DNA from: Beaufortia kweichowensis
Taxonomy: Eukaryota > Chordata > Actinopteri > Cypriniformes > Gastromyzontidae
Direction: 5' to 3'
Length of the DNA stretch: 64,000 bases
Assembly: GCA_019155185.1 (NCBI GenBank)
Contig: CM032815.1
Span: 5,589,001-5,653,000, forward strand
Shown here: piece after piece, positions 53,870-64,000 of the stretch
Layout of the letters: the number at the start of each line of letters is the position of its first letter
How positions within the stretch are numbered: the first letter of the stretch is position 1
The notes under the pieces: generated by a model
What the model was told of the DNA's origin: nothing
Database searches by the model: none
What the model saw: only the letters and a program-made list of their open reading frames with translations
Position numbers and translations under genes: made by a program

Positions 53870-55179
53870 GGACGGGCACTGGGCATCCAGACAAGTCGAT
53901 CAACGCAGAGGGCAGACAGATTCAGCCAAGTGCAAATGCATCCTGTTCTTATGGTAGAGTCAGTGTCAGCACATCACACACACACACACACTCCTGTGAG
54001 CATGCAGATGTGCTTGGTAAATCAGATCCTCTGCTTGCTAGGCCTGTCAGGAAGAAAGTCTTTCCTCGTCTGACCCGGTTATGTTCGTATCACCAGAGAG
54101 CTCGAGCGTCTGTGTGTTTGTTCAGGGTTTGATGTTTCTGCTTGTGTGTTTGTTTATTTCTCGCTTTTTGCCGGAGACACGCTGTCTTTCCCCTGTAAAT
54201 CTCTAGAGGAATATTTCTCCGTCTCTCAGGCAGAGACTGCTGTCTGCTGTCCGCTCGTGTGCTCAACTCTGGAGGTTAAATGTCAATCAGAGCGCCAGAG
54301 CGGGAGGGGGAGGCGCGGAGGAGATCACAGGGAAAAATCTGATTTATTTCACACTGTTAATTTATTTCATAGTTTTTGTTTATTTTGCACTATTCTGTTG
54401 TTTGAAAAAATGCTATGGAAATAGAAAATCGCTGTGTGTCATGCCAGTAAAAGCACAGAAAACTGAAACTGACAGAGAGAGACGTGGGTATGATTTGAAC
54501 TCTGTTCAAAACGTTGTGAGCTGCCTAACAAGATTTTTTGGGAACATAGGCACACGTCTCTGGCTGTTCCAAACAGGTGGGAAAATGTCGTGAAACCTGT
54601 CAAAAACATGGCGTGCTCATTTTTTACTCTAAAATAAAAAAATCAATTAAAATTGGTTTAGTAAAAATAATTTTTTTTGATTGACAATTAATCATCCCCC
54701 TGAATTCTTATTACTTTCATGCAAAAAAATACTAATTACTAATTACAAAAAACTAAATTTCAGTTGTAACTTTTAAGCTTTTAAGTATTTAGTATTTTAG
54801 TATTTGTTGTCATGCCTCTATAAAGTAAAACCAGCAGCTTTAATTCACCCTTCATTCAGTTATGTTTTATCTCTTCCTCTTAATTTAGCTTTAAGTATGT
54901 TTGATTGGCATGAGGAAATGTGCACATTTATATTGCCAAAGCATCCTTGATTAATGTTAATGAATTGTTTACGTCTGTCTCGCCTTTAGTGCAGCTGTTG
55001 AAAAATAACACTTGTAAACCTACCACCATTTATCAAGAGACCCGGTCATGTGGTTTTAAACTGCAGAATAGTGAATGAAATCTTGCTTTGAAGTTTAATA
55101 TTTAATATATTAATATGTCATTTGTGTGACACTATTCAGTTGTATTCACATGATTTGTGCGTGTCTGGAATAGATCAGA

Positions 55180-55960
55180 AGCAGGGTAAGATATAGAGAT
55201 GCGGGTAGAGAAGAAATGCAGAGACAAGGTGAACAGACTAGTAATGTAACAGAAAGTAATTTGTCTGGAACAAATGTAAGAAGGGGCTTTTGTGTAGAAG
55301 AGGGTAATGAGAGGAAAACATTAGATTTTGATGTGATTGTGAATAATGAAGAAAAAAGGCTGAGAAAGGCATTGCAGAAGCAGCCACTGTATCCAATATT
55401 ATTGTAGGTGTGAGGGATATAGACATGATTCAAAACTATGGCAATTAAAGGAAAACTAGCACATGAGGGCATGGGAAAAGAGCAAAAATCTGGAATTGAG
55501 ACACTTACTTGGATGGGCATAAGAATATTTTTGCAAACAATGAAAGGTATGAAAATGAGTCAATGTTAGGTTATTTTCCTGATCAAGAGATCAGGAGTAC
55601 AAAGTGATGGCAAATAAATAAAAGACAACTGTACAGAAGCTTATAGTAAATGAAAAATTAAAAACAAAAAACAAAGTTGTGATATTTTCTACAATTCTTT
55701 CACTTTTCAGTTGTTTAATAGAGTAACATGATTGGTGCATGTCAATTTATTCTTTGAATTGACATTCAGAATCAAAACGATGGGTAGTGGGTTTGTGTTA
55801 TTGAATGACAAAAACATACAGGTATCTATTGGTTGTGTAGCAATGGTGGTTCCCAAAGGTGGAACATTTTGTAAAACAAATTGATTTTGTTTTAACGATG
55901 AAAGATTATGAAAGGTTTTATGTTCCGGTACCATTATAATGAAGTGATTTGTTCTGTGAT
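55180..55960 (+). other. Purine-rich block of unknown origin with coding-like pieces
   Basis: The + strand is A/G-rich and lacks the microsatellite texture of its surroundings. A 63-codon open frame (55216-55407) has a balanced, non-repetitive composition including NVRRGFCVEEGNERK. A further short frame at 55777-55890 and one overlapping it in another frame end in stops. No domain was recognised. It may be a decayed mobile element; it may also be nothing. Confidence 0.25.
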
Positions 55961-56079
55961 AGATAAAATGTTCTTGTTAAATTTGTTTGATTGCTTTTGT
56001 AATATTTATATCTGTGTATACCTGTTGGATTAAATGAAAGAACAAACGTTTTGCTTAACATTTTTCTTTCTGTCCACAG

Positions 56080-56194
56080 GTAGAATGTAAGAAAGCCCAG
56101 CCTAAGGAAGTCATGTTTCCTCCCGGTACGAGGGGCAGGGCGAGAAGTCTGCCGTACACCATGGACGCCTTCATGCTGGGCATGGGCATGCTGA
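56080..56194 (+). CDS. msi2: msi2 exon D: last RRM2 strand and linker
   Basis: The 115-nt exon encodes VECKKAQPKEVMFPPGTRG, then RARSLPYTMDAFMLGMGML, plus the first base of a serine codon. It supplies the last beta strand of RRM2 (VECKKAQP) and the start of the C-terminal region. The FPPGTRGRAR segment is diagnostic of Musashi-2. Two positions differ from the mammalian protein as I recall it: RARSLP instead of RARGLP, and the codon spanning the D/E junction is AGT (Ser) instead of GGN (Gly). The donor CTGA|GTGAGT is good. Entry phase 0, exit phase 1. In mouse Musashi-1 the region after RRM2 is reported to contact poly(A)-binding protein; whether that holds here is inference. Confidence 0.96.
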
Positions 56195-56849
56195 GTGAGT
56201 CACACACACACACACAGAAAGCTATAGGGGTTAGTCCGGTGTAGGTGCTGTGGGATTCTTCAGACCTGACGAGCAGATAAATGTCTGTATTAATGGCTCA
56301 AATGAAGAGGAAAATGAAGCTAATGTTCAGAACAGCCATCTGCCTGACCTCTGCACCCACTAATGACAGCAGGACTGAACGAAACGAAACCATCAGCTAC
56401 AGGAGATGAACCAGCTCATTTCTCATTCTCATTTACCTCACATCTCATTTACCTGTACTTCAATTATGAAATATGACGTATATAAGATATAATATGCACA
56501 TCATTATAAAGTTAGAGGTGTCGTTTAATCCTTTCTTTCTCTGTTGTGTCTCAGAAGATTTGACATTGAGAGTGTTTGTGTGTGTGTTCTCCTCCCGCTT
56601 ACCTCATACACAACTTTTAACAAGCCGCGCACTTTCTAGACATTCTCATGGATTACTGCTGTGGAGGAGGGTGAAGAGAGAAGAAACGAGAGAGATAGAG
56701 ACCGAGAGGGGATGAGAGCATGAAGCACTCATGTGAAAATATTAACTCACGTCTTATCTAAATGAAACTGCACTGAACGGGACGACCAGACAGAACTTTG
56801 TGTAATTTGCATATGAAGAAAAGCAGATCAGGGCTCATTATTTAAGTAA

Positions 56850-57100
56850 CTGTACGTTTCTTATACGCCAGATCTCATTAAAGCTGCAGCGTTCACGCTT
56901 TTGTTTACCGCAGCTAATCGTGTCATTTATCTTTATAGTCTGGAGCCGTGTGTACGTTTGCTGAGATTAATACACATTTGAACGGGTGCTCGCCTCAGCT
57001 GCGGCAGATGTATAATTGATTTTAAAGTGAATCTGAGCTGTTGAGGCATAAAATAGGTATATTAGCCTGAACATTAATAATGCAAATCAAGGGGACAGAG
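56850..57100. promoter_or_regulatory. Candidate enhancer in intron D-E
   Basis: Unique sequence with an exact POU-octamer ATGCAAAT at 57080-57087, immediately preceded by ATTAATA, plus GCTGAGATTAATACACATTTG and GATGTATAATTGATTTTAAAG. POU and homeodomain/SOX-type motifs would suit a gene expressed in neural progenitors. Conservation was not tested. Confidence 0.3.
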
Positions 57101-57186
57101 AGACAGCAGCCGCCAGCACCAGGGGAGGACAGCCATTTTTTCCCCCACAATGCAATGAGATACAGAAAGCTCTTTTCTTTATTTTG

Positions 57187-57570
57187 TTCATGTAGTCTCG
57201 TGCCATTTGTCACTTTTTATCTCATTTAGTCTCTCTTCATTTTGTCTTTTCGCTTCTTTCTCCTTTACTCATCAATATTTGTCTCATCTCGTTTCGTCTC
57301 ATTTGGTCTTGTTTAGTCTCCTCTTGTCTCTTCTAGTTTGGTCTCATCTCATCTTGTTTTGTCTCTTTGCATCTCATCTTGTCTCTTCTCATCTCTTTTA
57401 TTGTCTTAAATACAAACTGTGTACTGGTTTGGTCTCCTCTCATCTCATCACCTTGTCTCACCTTTGTCTTCTTTCTTATCATTTCATTTAGTCTCTTCGT
57501 TTCTCATCACCTCATCCCGTCTCATTCTGTGTCTTTCTTTCTTATCTCATTAGGTCTTCTCTCATCTCCT
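57187..57570 (+). repeat. Degenerate TCTCAT/TCTCGT pyrimidine repeat
   Basis: TCTCAT, TCTCGT, GTCTCTTC and TTTAGTCTC units recur irregularly over about 380 bp, ending 415 bp before exon E. The Leu/Ser/His open frames across it are artefacts. Confidence 0.75.
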
Positions 57571-57985
57571 GCCTTTGTCTATTCTAATTTCTGTGTGTTT
57601 GTCATGATTTACTGTTTTAGAATGATTGTGACTGCTGCTTTGGGTGAAGCAATATTAAATTAATACAGCAATGTAAATGACAGAGAGAAAAAGTGAGAAA
57701 ATAAGGCCAAGAATGACACGATCAGTACATCACTGTCTCTCTCGCTGCAGTAATGTCAGAGAAAAACAGATGGTGGTGAAATTCCCTGAAGTTGCCTCTT
57801 CATTTGAGCTGCTCATGTGCTGGAAAACATACTGTTGTAATATTCATCCTCTTATTAAAGCGCTCCTGCTGTCTACAGTGTAAAGGAACGTATACACGCT
57901 TCATACAGTCCTGCTCGAGATTAAAGCACTATTGATTTTAACCCGCAGGACAGAAAGTTCATTAATGTTATTTCTGTGTGTGTAG

Positions 57986-58060
57986 GTTATCCAAACATCG
58001 TGGCAACGTACGGCCGTGGATACACAGGATTTTCTCCTAGCTACAGTTACCAGTTTCCAG
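57986..58060 (+). CDS. msi2: msi2 exon E: Tyr/Gly-rich C-terminal segment
   Basis: This 75-nt exon encodes YPNIVATYGRGYTGF then SPSYSYQFP, with a split codon at each end (phase 1 in, phase 1 out), so it can be skipped or included without changing the frame. The segment matches the Musashi-2 region rich in tyrosine and glycine after RRM2. Relative to mammalian Musashi-2 there are several replacements (NF to NI, GYPGF to GYTGF, APSYGY to SPSYSY), more than in the RRM exons, as expected for a less constrained tail. Donor CCAG|GTGAGT. The following alanine-rich exon of the family is not seen in the remaining 5.9 kb. Confidence 0.95.
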
Positions 58061-58083
58061 GTGAGTGTACTTTTTTATACATC

Positions 58084-58140
58084 TGACCATCCATCCTGAT
58101 CCATCCATCCTGATCCATCCATCCTGATCCATCCATCCTG
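58084..58140 (+). repeat. 14-bp tandem repeat, four copies
   Basis: The unit ATCCATCCATCCTG (written from a chosen start) is repeated four times with almost no divergence, beginning 24 bp after the donor of exon E. Confidence 0.95.
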
Positions 58141-58944
58141 CACAACAAATCCTAATCAGCGATTTGTAAACTGCAAAAGGCTGCAATTAAAATAAGTAGT
58201 TTTTTATAGTTTACTGTGTTTGTGTCAAAGTGAAGCAGCAGTGTTGTGATTTTTTATTTTATTCACCCCGTTTTTATTCTTGGTTTGTACATTATTTTAG
58301 CTTTTAATGTGAAAAAGGCAAACCGCTCCAGATTTGCTTGTTTTGTATGTTTGTGTGTGTGTTAGAGGCGTGAAGGTGAGTCTGTTGCTCTGCAGCTGTT
58401 GGCAGATATTAGTGTTGATATTAGTGGCCTGCCGTCGGCCACCTGCCTGCTGATATCATGAGCTGTGCTGATAAGGCATGATGGGAAAACTCTGACAGCG
58501 GCACACACTTTTCTGCAGTGGACTTTTCTGTGTGTGTGTGTGTGTGTGTGTGATGGATAATTTGATAGATGCTACTGTTTGCCTATTATGTTTCAATTGT
58601 ACATTAATACGTGTTGAGAAAAGAAAAACATCACTCATACAGCCAAAGAAATACTGAACGTGATAAACCTCCACAAGAGCACTGTGTGGAATCAGTTTAG
58701 ATTTTATATCCTCCACTTTCTGTAGTAGTCCGTGTTAATCAAAGTGTGTGTGGAGGCCGTTTGTGAAACACTTTTCTCATTCACCCAGATGATCTGTGTA
58801 GTTATTATTTAAACATTTCAATGCTTCAGAAATGATCTGTCATACCATATTTGACAGGATTGTGTGAGTCTGATTTACACACAGTAAAAGTCAAAGAAAA
58901 TCCTTCTGAGAGCATGAATGAAACCACAGAGAAAACCTGGTGAG

Positions 58945-58949
<5 letters not shown>

Positions 58950-58992
<43 letters not shown>
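58950..58992 (+). repeat. (CT)n microsatellite
   Basis: About 43 bp of pure TC. Confidence 0.97.
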
Positions 58993-58998
<6 letters not shown>

Positions 58999-61900
58999 AT
59001 GGAAATCAGCCATCTGGAAGGAGAGTTAAAGAGACGCTTTTATATGCTCTTCATCTCATCTTTTTCTCATTTCACCCGTGTTTGAGTCTAGCAGTGGTAT
59101 TGTTTTATGAACACGCATACTGTATAATGATAACTGATGTAACAGATGTAATAACCATTCTTAGCTGTTGAGTTGCAGTAGTGCTAGCAGGACTGTATTT
59201 TTGCAGTAGATAGAAAATAGGAGATTAATGTGAATTGTTTTCACCAGAATCAGTCTATATCACGTTTTCCGCAACCTGTAACATAAAGGACGGATTTGAT
59301 GATAAATTGCAATACTTTATCAGGCTCTTCACTAGATATGTGCTTAGTTTTTCAGTTCTATAACAAGAACTTTGTTGGGGATTTTGCTTCAAAATTGTGG
59401 ATTGTGTTTAACACAAGATTAACACAAGAACCAACAATTAAGTATATATTTTTGATATTTGTTAGAAGAAGATGAAGTCACCTTAGCATGGAGCTTTTGA
59501 TCATGGTCAGTTCACAGAAAATCCACTTTTATTTGGAGAAAATGAATGGGATTTTTACCCCTACTGTAGTCTATATTCAGAAGTGTAACAGGTTGTGTAA
59601 AACAGACACCTGCGGCTCTGGTGACATTTCTTAGGCGTCTCTCTCATCATAAAAACTCTTCAGATGTTCTTATGTCACTCTTAAGCCTTAAAACTCAGCT
59701 AAGGTGCACAGGCAGTCAACGTCTTCCAGGTATTTCCAAGCCATCTTCAGATGTTAGGGTTTTGCAGTGCCTAAAGGATTTTCCTAAGTGTTTAGTAAAG
59801 GCCATTAAAATGCATGACAAATTAGAAGTGTTTACTTGAGTAATAATGAGGTGGACAGGATAATTAACACTAAGTGCTTCTGGCTAACAAGACGGGCTGC
59901 TTGTTAAGACGCCTTGAACTCTTTACGTCCAACTGCAGTTTAGGAGGATAATGATATTAGACATTCTAGATAAATCTGTAATGATGTGTTTTTCACTAAG
60001 AAAGATTTGTTTGAATTAACATATTTTTTTCTTGATGATATGTTTTTGATTTTGTATAAACTTGTAAAAAGATTCATGTGTACAGTTCATTGATATATTA
60101 TGATTCATTTCCTTTGTTGCAGTTTTATAGATAACTGACCAATTATTTTGGACCGTGATTATATCTCTTGTGGTCATGCAGATATTCCTTGTGTTATGTC
60201 AGCAGAGAGTCTCAGTTATACTTTTATAAGATGTGGATGGCCAGAGAGGTCATCCGAAACCATCAGCCTGAAAAGACTTCTATTAAAAACAGGCCAAGCG
60301 CTTCGCCTCTTTTGTGGCTGGATGTGGAATGATTTATTTTTGACAACAAAGTTCGGCCTGCTTGATCGCTCTCTGACACACGAGGGTGTGATCTGAGGAA
60401 GGATGTGGAGAGATGGTTTTGTTTTATGATTTGATGAGAATTAGGTAACGGCTGTCACCTCTGTGACATCTGCTTCACAGGTGTAACGATTCATTTCTCA
60501 ATTATACACACGTGGGTGATTCACGGCACATTCGTGTTCAGAACTGAACTATTGCTCTAGATCTCAGTGTGGGGATCAGATCACACTCGTGTTTGGGTTG
60601 CGCGGTCACAACGTCCCGTAAAATCACCCTCATTAAGGTGGGGCTGATGGTGACGTTTGAAGGGTTTTTTGATGTACTGGGATCTTTCTGGAGATTTCTA
60701 CTCCCGCCTTCATCGTTAAGTTTAATGGTGTATGAAATGCCTAAAAAAAGATTGAGCCCTTTAATCTGCCTGGTGAAATGACTTTTTGTCCCCTAATCAA
60801 ACGGCAAAAGACTCTCACGATGAAGATCCAGCACAGCAAATGGTTTCATATTGGGCAAAACCTTTCACCTATGAAGAGTGATTTTAGTTTGATTTAGAGA
60901 CACCTGGACACAAAATGGTGATATATATTCTGCTGTTATATTATCATGTTTAGGTGAAGTTACAAATAGGAAGCAGAGAAATCTGTACATGTGTGCTCTT
61001 TATATAGACACACCTGTGCCACAGGCACATTTGATATCACATAGAAAGCTTTTGCAAAACTTCAAAAGACTGACTCGTTTTTTGGTGGATGCTATCAACA
61101 GGTCACAGATGAAAAGAGCTGCAGATATTCTGAGCTTTTATTTTAGCAGCTGTCATTTTCCCATTGTTTTTATTTTCCTTTTTAAAGTGGGCAATGAAAG
61201 AAAGATAAAGGAACAGATTTTGTCATTTCACCGCTCTCTGATGCTTGATAGGAAACACATGATATATTTATAGGCTCATTTCAGAAATTGTGCTCGTTTT
61301 GGCAGCTGTTTCCTAAAGCTGTGTAGCTGAAGCCCAGTCTGACCGAAGACCAATTCTCTGTGTGCATCATCCGCCTAAATGTGTTATTTGGGTAAACGTA
61401 TAATATGGGTGTTCTGGATTGTGTCTAAATTTCTGTGATACTCTGGTCGTTAGATATGGTATATGTTTGTGAGATGTTTTGCCCATTATGCCATCCATAA
61501 GATTAAAATAATAGTGATATAGTCATTTTATTCTTCAGCGCTCACATAACAACAGATGGACATAAACGGTGGACATTGATGGACATTGTTAAGTCAAGTT
61601 GATTTTTCTCAGCACAGCATACACATGGTTAACTGCTAATTTTAATAGTGTTGTGATCAGACTTAATCTTACTGAGCTCACAAGATGAACAATGGTAAAT
61701 ATAGTTAAATATATAGTAAAAATAAAGCATGCAGAAGTACAGATGGTAATCATCTTGGTATAAACAAAACAACAGGAGTATAAGGATTATTGTGGTTGAA
61801 TAGAGTTGAGAAGGTGTAGCATAGTGCCATATTGTTTCTCATTGTAATAGAGTAATATTCACCTGCACAAGTACGAATTGTGAAACAGAAGAAAATGGGA

Positions 61901-62139
61901 AGAAACAGAAAAGCCATATTTGAATTAAAATTTTCCATCTATTTTGTTTCCTCCTGATTCGTTAGAAAGTATAAACCCATCATCTCCAGCTCTTGATGTT
62001 TCTCAGGCCTCAGGTTAGATTCATCATTTCTCCTGTCCAGGTTTCTCCTCCTCTCTCTCTTTCTTTTATCACCGTGCAGAGTGCCTTGAATCTTCCGCGT
62101 TCCCTCGGGGTCCATGTGTGCGGCTTTATGTTGCCCTGG

Positions 62140-62420
62140 AGGTTTTGACAGCAGCAGGGAGAGCGCTGTGTCCTTATGCCCTCTCAGCAGGCTTTTTCCC
62201 CATCAGCCCATTCGCTGGAGAAGATTCAAATAACGCCATAAAACTGAATGCTAAATATTGGCGTTATCTCCTCCGTAATGAAAAGCCCATGAAATTGATT
62301 TAATGCTGCAGCGCCTCTCTCAAGCAGCCTCTCACGGCGGAAACACAAAACAATGAGCCTCAGAGATCTAATAATTATCCTACCTAATCCTCCAAAGTTA
62401 ATCTCTCGCTAGAACTTTCT
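62140..62420. promoter_or_regulatory. Candidate conserved block with a short inverted repeat
   Basis: Unique sequence containing ATAACGCCA (62230-62238) and its exact reverse complement TGGCGTTAT (62259-62267), 20 nt apart, in a context rich in AAT/TTA cores (CCATGAAATTGATTTAATGC, GATCTAATAATTATCC). A regulatory role is a guess. Confidence 0.2.
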
Positions 62421-62570
62421 TCCAGTTTTAACTTCAGAGCGGGAAGAGACCACGGGGGAACGTAAGAGAAAATGGATGGGGGGAAAACAGTAGGAATGAC
62501 TTGTGACACTTCGGTGAAGGACACTTCTGCTCGGCAACAGCGAGGAGAGAGAAGCAGGGATGCGTGACCG

Positions 62571-62592
62571 ACATTAGCATTAGCATTAGCAT
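62571..62592 (+). repeat. ATTAGC hexamer, three copies
   Basis: ACATTAGCATTAGCATTAGC, a short tandem run. Confidence 0.9.
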
Positions 62593-64000
62593 ACTGATTT
62601 GTGTTTTGTGAAGAGATTTAATGAACTGAGGAAAGAAACAGGAAATGACATGCGTAATTTAAACCAGAGAGACCGCCGAGGTTTGGGATTAACTAAACCA
62701 ACTTCTTCATCTAAACCTGTTTACCTTCTTTTTTACTGGCCGTTTACTGAAAGATTGCTTTGTTTAGTTAAGCACAAATAATTTTATATTTTTAAAATAC
62801 TGTCACAACTGGGAACAACTCAAATAGTACTCTTTGTTATTTCCTTTTTTAGTTGCAATTATTTTCTGTGGTAATCAACATTATGCAACATTTGCTGTTG
62901 ATTGACCTTGACTTGTATTTCACCCTGTTTTTCTTCTTCAGAAGTACGTGTGCAGGCTCATGTTATAATAATTATCATATTTAGGCACAACAAAAATATA
63001 ATGAACAAAATCACTATTGGTTTTCATGTTTTTATAACAGATGTTTCACTGTGAGATGTGTGTATGATGTTAACATGCAGGAAAATAACTAAAAAATTAC
63101 ACAAAAACATTTTAATAAAAATAATGCTAAAGAATATTTTAATGGAAAGAATAAATATTTTTGGCAGTAATTTGTTTTACATTTTATTTTGTTACCTAGC
63201 AATGCCTCTGTGTTTTAATCTGCAAATCTGTTCATGTTGTGGTCCAAGCGGATTTTGACATCCAAGCGTTTTTTTTGAAGCCCTCCGGATCTGTTTTCAT
63301 ATCTTTACTGCTCTGATAAACAGCTGTCAAACGCAGATCCACGCCTTCATTAAAGTGCCGGCACTGTAATTACGTTTGTTATGGAATAATAGAGCTGAAG
63401 ATGGGCAGACCTGGTGGATTTCTTTAATTGGCTTTTACAATGATGATGATTGTGTTTGATTATAGAGTATAACGTTGTGAACTTACCACTATCGTTAAGA
63501 AACAAATTGCGTTCTGTGAATCACGATGTCATTCGACAGTTTGCATTAGTCTTTTGTGTAGTTCAGTCTTTAGTTGTATAGAAATCATTGAATTTTCATA
63601 TTGCTTGCATAAGCTGCTCTCTCAAATGAGAGCACACACACACAGTTTAATGTGGTTTCTGTCTCACACACACACACACAGTCATTACTACCTGCCATTA
63701 TGGACCTTAAAGAGAACCACATGTCCTCTGATGCTTCTCAGTGAGATAATAGGCACTCAGTTACAAGCAATTAATCCCACAATCCTCTGCTCTCAGCTCT
63801 GCTGTAGAGAATTACTCCCAATCCCCCTCCTAACAGGCCACTGTCACAGGCTGGTCAAGCAGCCCGGTCCCTTCACGCTATATATCCACCATACAAATGA
63901 TCAGACTGATGTATTGGCCTCTGATATGTCTCCATCAGCTCTCTAACACATGTGGGTGGACAGGCACTGGGCAGTAAATCATGTGATTTCTGTCTCATCT

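Larger units (their letters stand above)
56195..57985 (+). other. msi2: Intron D-E, 1.8 kb
   Basis: Non-coding. It contains a short CA run just after the donor (56202-56216), a non-repetitive stretch with an octamer-type motif (56850-57100) that is a candidate regulatory element, and a degenerate TCTCAT/TCTCGT pyrimidine repeat (57187-57570). The acceptor of the next exon is unusual: TTTCTGTGTGTGTAG, a short pyrimidine tract followed by a UG run and a UAG. Confidence 0.85.
58061..64000 (+). other. msi2: Intron downstream of exon E (5' part)
   Basis: No continuation exon with the expected alanine-rich coding was found in phase 1, so this is read as the start of another long intron. It holds a 14-bp tandem repeat just after the donor (58084-58140), a TG run (58531-58551), (CT)n (58950-58992), a candidate conserved block with an inverted repeat (62140-62420), an ATTAGC triplication (62571-62592) and short CA runs near 63635 and 63665. 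Otherwise it is AT-rich sequence without recognisable features. Confidence 0.8.

Noticed and set aside
54295..54330. G-quadruplex candidate
   Set aside because: The G-rich run is irregular and lacks four clean GGG tracts with short loops.
58084..58140. CRISPR-like direct repeat
   Set aside because: Four adjacent 14-bp units without spacers in a vertebrate intron; a simple minisatellite.
58061..64000. Next msi2 exon (alanine-rich)
   Set aside because: Scanned for a phase-1 acceptor followed by GFPAAAYGP-like coding; GCAGCAG-type stretches such as that near 62150 do not translate appropriately.

Overview
This window is the inside of one large vertebrate gene on the + strand. It holds five consecutive coding exons of a Musashi-2 type RNA-binding protein (msi2) spread over about 49 kb, separated and surrounded by long introns. 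The organism is a ray-finned fish, most likely a cyprinid. The evidence is the tRNA-derived SINE fragments of familiar fish type, several short foldback DNA elements, very abundant (CT)n/(GT)n microsatellites, AT-rich introns and compact well-spliced exons. Whether this is the msi2a or msi2b paralogue cannot be decided from memory.

Layout: 1-9130 is intron (end of a longer one). Exon A (9131-9223) starts RRM2. Then a 24.9-kb intron, exon B (34145-34193), a 17.2-kb intron, exon C (51373-51455), a 4.6-kb intron, exon D (56080-56194), a 1.8-kb intron, exon E (57986-58060), and 5.9 kb of further intron to the end. All ten splice sites are AG/GT, the exon phases join without a break (phases 0/0, 0/1, 1/0, 0/1, 1/1), and the joined 415 nt stay open. 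The exons encode the whole second RNA recognition motif and the first part of the C-terminal region. RRM1 and the 5' exons must lie upstream; the alanine-rich C-terminal exons lie downstream.

The introns contain no second protein-coding gene that I can support. They hold long pyrimidine microsatellites (mostly CT on the sense strand), a 750-bp polypyrimidine block ending in (TA)n, a 540-bp TG-based compound repeat, tRNA-derived SINE pieces, foldback/MITE-like elements, and several non-repetitive homeodomain-motif-rich stretches that look like candidate conserved regulatory elements. The most instructive repeat is a 202-bp element with TGTGACCC termini that sits in an older repeat; an unoccupied copy of that older repeat about 8 kb downstream acts as an empty site and shows a TA target duplication.

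No clear new biological system was found. The best leads concern regulation of this gene: UAG (the Musashi recognition core) sits at three of the five 3' splice sites; the 49-nt exon B is bracketed by complementary (GU)n and (CA)n tracts and by two foldback elements; there is an intronic CCAAT/TATA arrangement at 21170-21210; and a few candidate enhancers merit alignment.
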